Of a stretch of DNA of 64,000 nt, positions 58,151 to 64,000 are shown one piece after another (the first letter of the stretch is position 1; the number at the start of each line of letters is the position of its first letter). The stretch spans positions 18,504,643 to 18,568,642 of the forward strand of contig NC_081553.1 of assembly GCF_963082655.1 (NCBI RefSeq). The letters run 5' to 3'. The notes beneath the pieces are model-generated. The model had not been told where the DNA came from. It saw only the letters and a program-made list of their open reading frames with translations, and ran no database searches. A program made the translations under genes and the position numbers. The DNA comes from Stomoxys calcitrans. Lineage: Eukaryota > Arthropoda > Insecta > Diptera > Muscidae.

Positions 58151-59742
58151 TATGTTGTTCGCTAAGATGCGAAACCTCGTATGTCTATATCCTTTCAATT
58201 GGAGTTTTTTTTTTGATATGGGTTCCATTTGTTTCTGGTATAACTTTTCAAAATACTCTCCTGACCTTTTCCATTGTGGTTGCGGTTGTTCAATGCATTA
58301 CTATGAACTTTAACTAAGTGACCTTATATTCCATTTAACTCCCTGGGGTTTTCATGTTAATTTCATTAACTTCCTCCTGGTTTTGGTTGTTCTCCCCTCT
58401 CTCTCTCTCTTTGCCTTTCACGAGTTTCAGGTTCAATACACCAACAACTTTTTAGCCAAACAAACTACAACTTAAGTTATCTGAGTTCATTCCATTTGAT
58501 TAACCAAAATCTTTGCTTGTGCTTGAATAGCGAAAAAAGAGCTCATGTCAATGATCACGTCCCAATAAATAAGTAGAACGAACAATATACCATTTCATTG
58601 AACCTAACATGCATATATATGTGCTATAATGAATATTTCAAGCCATCTAGTCGCAGGCAAAACCAAAAAAAGGGCGAAAAAAATCCTGCATAGTACATAG
58701 CATTATCTAAAACTCAAACAAACTATTTGGAGCAAGTTAACGAGAGAGGAATAAAAAGGCTAATAAAACAAATGTTTCCTTCCCCAAAGGCTGTGACCAA
58801 AAAAAACATTAACACAAAAATAACATGGCATGGCAAGCTGTACTCAAAAAAAAAAAAAACACATGGACTTACACAGATTCAGTAGCTAACCACAAATTCA
58901 GTTTGTCATCAATTAATCATTTGTTTACTTTGTAGAAAATGTAGATGAAGAAGCAAAACAAAAAAAAAGGAAAACCCTGCATTCCATATTAATACTTCTA
59001 GAGTAGTTGGTAGTTCTGCTGTTAACTAGATGACTAGTCGTATCTCATTTGAACCCCAGTAATATAGTTATGCCTTAAAACCATGAAACTGCATGTGCTC
59101 TTATATCATTTGAACATTCATCCATATCTCTCTACCATCTCAACATCAACGTGTCCCTGACTAACCACATCTCCTTCGCTGCCATCACCATGTAACATCA
59201 AGAACTCTGCTACGCATACCTCCATACCCATCCCCCACCTTAGTGCGCATCCAAGCTTAGAATCCCATCAACTAATTTACATTCCAACTCAAAAACTGTG
59301 TCATTGACCACTTGTCACTTTCCGCTCCACCCAACCATGGTCTTTCATTCTTTGCAGCATACCTTTCAAGTTGCCCATGATTTTTCCGCCACCTAATCCT
59401 ACTTCGAAGCTCATCATCATTTTCTATGGCTGTGCGCTTGCTAAAGTCCTAACGTCCTGCCTACTGTTTACCTGGGCAAAGGAATTTGTCGTTGCACTTA
59501 ATATCTCCGTAGAACGCAAAACTATGGCATAGCAGAAGAGCAGCAAAACATAGCACATCTTGACATAGCCTTGGTCATAGTTTCCAATTCCATCATAGTT
59601 GGAATTGTTGCCATCACTAGTGCCTGGAAATAATAAAAGATGCATAAATGGGAACAGTGGTTGGGAAGGGACCGAATAAGGAAGTATAAGTAAGCAAATG
59701 TCATGGGGGGGCGGAGGGCACTTCGCCCTGAATGCGGATATC
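58151..59742. other. non-repetitive stretch, no gene seen
   Basis: A CTCTCTCTCTCTCT run at 58397-58412 and several A-runs. The 135-codon minus frame (59424-59831) crosses into repeats and shows no domain pattern. Confidence 0.45.
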
Positions 59743-59800
59743 GAAATCGTGCCATTGTAGCCTATAACGCTGAACGCGTTCGAATCCTGGGGAGAACAAA
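59743..59800 (+). repeat. SINE head fragment
   Basis: TGTAGCCTATAACGCTGAAC then GCGTTCGAATCCTGGGGAG, the middle and B box of the SINE. About 58 bp, with no body. Confidence 0.65.
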
Positions 59801-62740
59801 TATGGATATAAAATTCGTGCTGCACTTCCAAATCCCTTTAATTTTAGCCCCATATTGCCATGGCCGGTAAATATGAACCGTTTGATATCCGACTCAAATA
59901 TGGATATCAAATTTGTACTGTACTTCCAAATCTCTTTAATTTGAGCCCCATATTGCCATGGCCGGTAAATATGAACCGTTTGGAGGGTGCTTGGGGGCTG
60001 GGGGGCGTATCAAATTAGTTCTTTATTCCCAACGGAAATAAAGTTCAGTTTAGGGGGTGCTTTAGGGCGTACTCCAAAACACTTGGCTCCAAAATTGGAT
60101 ATCAAATTCGTTTTCTACTCTCAAATACCTTTCGTTTGAGTCCAATATTGTCATAATGAGTCAAATAACCCATTTGACGTATCTTTAAGAGGAAAAGCGC
60201 CCCCTAGACTTGAACGCAATGTCATATTCGTAATCTACTCCCTAATACCTCTCATTACTTGGACCCAATGTTTTATGCCATATTTGTAATCTACTGCCTA
60301 ATACTTTATTTAAGTCCCATATTGACATGGGGGTGCCCGCTGGATACTTGGACCCAAATTTTAATACGATATTCGTTTTCTAGTCTCTAAAACCTTTCAT
60401 ATGATACCCTTATTGTGCCCATCGGACCACTTTTGGATATGGGTGGCGTTTTTGGGGTTGGGTCCGCTGGGTTCTTGGACCCAAATTTTAAATGTGTTAA
60501 GAGGAGTTTTGGGGTTGGGGGGCCCGCTGGGTACTTAGACTTAATGGGTTAATACCATATTTGTTTGCTGCTGGTCTCCAATACCTTTCACTTAATACCC
60601 TTATTGTGGCCATTGGACCATATTTTTATATGGGTGGCGTTTTTTTGGGGTAAGGGGGAGGGTCCGCTTCTACGCGATATTTTAAAATTTTATTGGCTAT
60701 GTTTCCTTTCAGACAAACATACAAAATCTATGAAAATTTTAAGAAAATCAGTTCAGCCAAGTATCATATAGTCATAATGGGTCTAATGGCGTTTTTGGGG
60801 GGTGGCTTGACCCCCTATACTTCGACCTGATTGTATGCCATATTCGAAAGCTACTCCCGAATACCTTCCATTTGAGACCCATATTGAAATGTAAGTCCAA
60901 TATGTCTGTTTGGGGGAGTTTTGGGGATGGGGCGGTCCGACGGGTACTTAGACTCAAATTTTAATACCATGTTCGTATTCTACTCTCCAATACCTTTCAC
61001 CTGATGCCTATATTGTCCCAAACGGTCAACTTTTGATTTTGGGTTATGTTTTACGCATAAGGGGGAGGGTCCGTCCCCCTTTCGATACTGAAAAAATATA
61101 TAGCTTATGTTTCCTTCCAGACCAACCTTCACTTGGTACTTGGTTCTGCCGTTTTTAAGTCTATACGGAACAAGCAAACCGAGTTCCATATATCCGTGAT
61201 TGGCTAATGTGCCCATTTTGGGCGTTTTTGTGGGGGTGAGGTGATCCCCTATATACTTCGATATGAATTTGTATGCCAGATTCGTTATCTACTCCCTCAT
61301 ACTTCTCATTTGATACCCATATTGTCCTTATCGGTCCACTTTTTTATTTTGGGTGGTGTTTTTGGGGTAGGGTAACGGTGAAGGGCCCGCCCCCTTCCGC
61401 TATCAAAAAACTATAAAGCCTTTTCCTACTTCCTGACCATATTTGAAATCTACTCCCAAATACCTTTCATTTGAGTCCCATATTGTCATGATCGTCAAAT
61501 AAACCTATTTTAAGGGGTTTTGGGGCTGGGGCGGTCCCCCAGGTACATGGACCCAACTTTTATTATGAAATTCGTATTCTACTCTTGAATACCTTTCATT
61601 TGAATCCCATATTGTCCCGATCGATCCACTTTTATTTTTGGGTAGTACTTTTGGGGTAAGGGGAGGGTCCGCCCCCCTCGCGATATCAAAAAATTATATA
61701 GCCTATGTTTTCTTCCAGACCAAACTACACAATCTGTGAAAATTTTAAGGTAATCGGTTCAGCCGTTTTTGAGTCCATACGTAACAAACAAACAAAAGGG
61801 GAGGGGGCGGACCCTCCCCTTTTGTATGTTTGTTCCGATATCAAAAAATTATATAGCCTATGCTTCCTTCCAGACCAACCTACACAATCTGTGAAAATTT
61901 CGAGAAAAAAGGCTCTGCCGTTTTTGAGTCTATACGAAACAAACAAACCGAGTCGCATATATCCTTGATTGGCTAATGTGCCCATTTTAGGCGTTTTTGT
62001 GGGGGCGAGGTGACCCCCTATATACTTCGACATGAATTTGTATGCCAGACTCGATATCTACTCCCGCATACTTTTCATTTGATACCCATATTGTCCTTAT
62101 CGGTCCACTTTTTATTTTTGGGTGGTGTTTTTGGGGTAAAGGGTAAGGGTCTGCCCCCTTCCGTTATCAAAAAAACTATAAAGCTTTTTCCAACATCCTG
62201 ACCATGTTTGAAATCTACTCCCGAATACCTTTCATTTGAGTCCCATATTGTCTTGATCGTCAAATAACCCTATTTTCAAGGGGTTTTGGAGCCGGGGCGG
62301 CCCCCCAGCTACTTGGACCCAACTTTTATTATGAAATTCGTATTCTACTCTTGAATACCTTTCGTTTGAATCCCATATTGTCCTGATCGATCCACTTTTA
62401 TTTTTGGGTAGTATTTTTGGGGTAAGGGGAAGGGTCCGCCCCCCTCCAGATATCAAAAAATTATATAGGCTATGTTTCCTTTCAGACCAACCTACACAAT
62501 CTGTGAAAATTTCAAGGTAATCGGTTCGGCCGTTTTTGAGGCTATACCGAACAAACAAACAAAGGGGGAGGGTCCGCCCCCTCCCGATATCAACAACTTA
62601 TATTGCCTATGTTTCCTTCCCGACCAACCTACACAATCTGTGAAAATCGGTTCAGCCCTTTCTGAGTCTATACCGAACAAATAAGCAAACAAACAAACAA
62701 ACAACCACAAATTGAATTTTATATACAATATAAGATTCAT
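59800..62740 (+). repeat. type C tandem array ending like a non-LTR 3' tail
   Basis: Units contain TACTCTTGAATACCTTTCAT, CCCATATTGTC, TTTTTGGGGTAAGGGG, GGGTCCGCCCCC and ACCAACCTACACAATCTGTG, then AATCGGTTCAGCCGTTTTTG and GAACAAACAAACAAA. The right part is a 769 bp tandem duplication (GATTGGCTAATGTGCCCATT at 61198 and 61967). A smaller ~154 bp duplication of the tail lies at 61717/61871, and another partial one at 62485/62620. The GGTTCAGCCGTTTTTGAG plus (CAAA)n ending resembles 3' termini of RTE-like LINEs. No coding frame is seen, so this could be a 3' UTR-derived array. Confidence 0.75.
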
Positions 62741-63124
62741 GAGTTTTCATTTTATTCTAATTATTATACCTAAACCACTGTGTCCGATGTTTAAAGCCTA
62801 ACTGTATACCGAACTATTGTACTAACTTCTTACCTATGCCCTCAACATCACATCATCATCATCATCATCTGTAAGGTTGCCATAGTCTTATGGCATTAGA
62901 TCAGCACTTTGGTTGTGGCCATGCTTGATATTACTTCTATTGTTATTATTGTTGTTGTTGTTGTTGTTGTCGTTTTTGCTTGTGTGCTTAAAGTCATTTT
63001 TCCTCATCAAATAACCGGGATACATTAGGTTTCATTGCATACCTTAACATCAACATTCATTTCACATTTGAAGCGTTCTTCTCAGCTCTTAACACAGCAT
63101 TCACCTCTCATCTGTGATCTCTGT

Positions 63125-63165
<41 letters not shown>

Positions 63166-63690
63166 ACCCTCTCATACTCACTTTCATGCCTCACTACTCC
63201 CATTTAAGTTCATTCTATTTTCATGGCATTTTGGTTTGTAACAAATACACACAACTCATCCTTTATCATCTTCAGTAACGTTTAAGAAAAAATCACACAT
63301 ATTTACAACATACACTAAGAAAAAATACACAGAAAAAAAAACAATTTTGTATTAGTTTATAGTAATTAAATTAAAAAAAAAATAATTTTATAATTAGAAA
63401 CAAAATAGTCCATAGAGAATTCTGTTATATGCAAGTAGATAGAATTTAAAGAGAACTATTATTCCATACCATACTCTGAAAGAGGCACTTAGAGACATCT
63501 ACACTAAGAGAAAACTTTTGAGAGCAGAAACTTGCTATTTAAGGCAAGCCGTTAATCAAGGAAAAATTTGCTAAGTTCATCGAGACAGAATCTTGGCAAT
63601 CCACCACCGTAGATTCTGCTAAAAATTTGACAAAATTTACTTAATTGGGGGACATACGTATGCTATATCTACCAAATTTCTGTCAAATCT
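62741..63690. other. non-repetitive stretch with microsatellites
   Basis: (ATC)n at 62850-62869, (GTT)n at 62949-62970 and (CT)n at 63128-63163. No gene or transposon hallmark. Confidence 0.45.
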
Positions 63691-64000
63691 AGCAAAAATT
63701 TCAGATTATAGGGGCCTCAGAAAACAAATCCGTAGATCGGTTTATATAGGAGGATATACACCTATTTGAACCATACTCACCACGGATGTTGGAAGTCATA
63801 ATAAATATGTCAAATCACACAACAAATGCGGCTTCTGGGGGTTGCAGATGGTAAATCGGGAAATAGGTCCATATGGAAGCTTTTTCAGGACATACACCGG
63901 TATCAACCGTACATATCATGGTTGTCTAAATTTCAGACAAAGTGGATAACAACTGCGGTATCCAAGGGTGCAAGATTTCTAATCGGGAGATCGGTTTATA
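63691..64000 (-). mobile_element. Helentron-like fragment (minus), cut by the window edge
   Basis: TAGATCGGTTTATATAGGAG, TTGGAAGTCATAATAAATAT, AAATCGGGAAATAGGTCCAT and ATCGGGAGATCGGTTTATA are reversed, decayed units with about 150 bp spacing. Neither terminus is visible. Confidence 0.65.

Overview
No prokaryotic signature and no recognisable host protein-coding gene is visible. This is repeat-saturated, AT-rich eukaryotic nuclear DNA. The interspersed repeats point to a higher fly. Elements that open with TTTTTATACCC, carry a (GTCY)n tract and end near GGCCGAACTTA match what I know of the dipteran DINE-1/mini-me/Helentron-associated group. They occur beside decayed non-LTR retrotransposons, a mariner-type transposon and a tRNA-derived SINE. 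A calyptrate fly, probably a muscid, is my best guess; that is inference from repeat style, not from a database match.

Layout. 0-7 kb: a SINE remnant, a retrotransposon RNase H remnant on the + strand, a full-headed SINE, then a 4 kb block of minus-strand non-LTR reverse transcriptase fragments, one with a 525 bp internal duplication. 7-11 kb: a unique stretch with a weak candidate first exon (ATG 7733, donor 7752), then a Helentron-like element with exact 153 bp repeats and a 0.7 kb (TTTTA)n tract. 11-15 kb: a 22 bp palindromic minisatellite (its decayed edge hit by a mariner MITE) and a 23 bp palindromic minisatellite. 15-19 kb: a ~135 bp satellite with a GGCGCC core, broken up by SINEs and a LINE. 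19-21 kb: unique DNA with a strong candidate recursive splice site at 19882/19883. 21-29 kb: Helentron-like elements, a LINE tail in tandem triplicate, and (AT)n. 29.6-31.8 kb: a 31 bp palindromic minisatellite. 35-38 kb: a ~128 bp satellite and a 183 bp duplication. 38.5-57 kb: five large Helentron-like arrays, the second MITE copy, a foldback element, a mariner element carrying a seven-copy internal array, a LINE and a 1 kb (TTTTA)n tract. 57-63 kb: a tandem SINE pair and a 3 kb array ending like a non-LTR 3' tail.

How it fits together. The 64 kb lacks host exons but contains one well-formed ratchet splice site, so part of it may lie in a very long intron of a + strand gene. Most of the remaining mass is tandem repeats. 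Several of them start inside or at the ends of mobile elements: 153 bp units in Helentron-like elements, (TTTTA)n at their 3' ends, and a 155 bp array inside a transposase gene. The most unusual pattern is three unrelated minisatellites (22, 23 and 31 bp) that share one architecture: every monomer is an inverted repeat, and so is every monomer junction. Boundaries of decayed repeats are approximate throughout.
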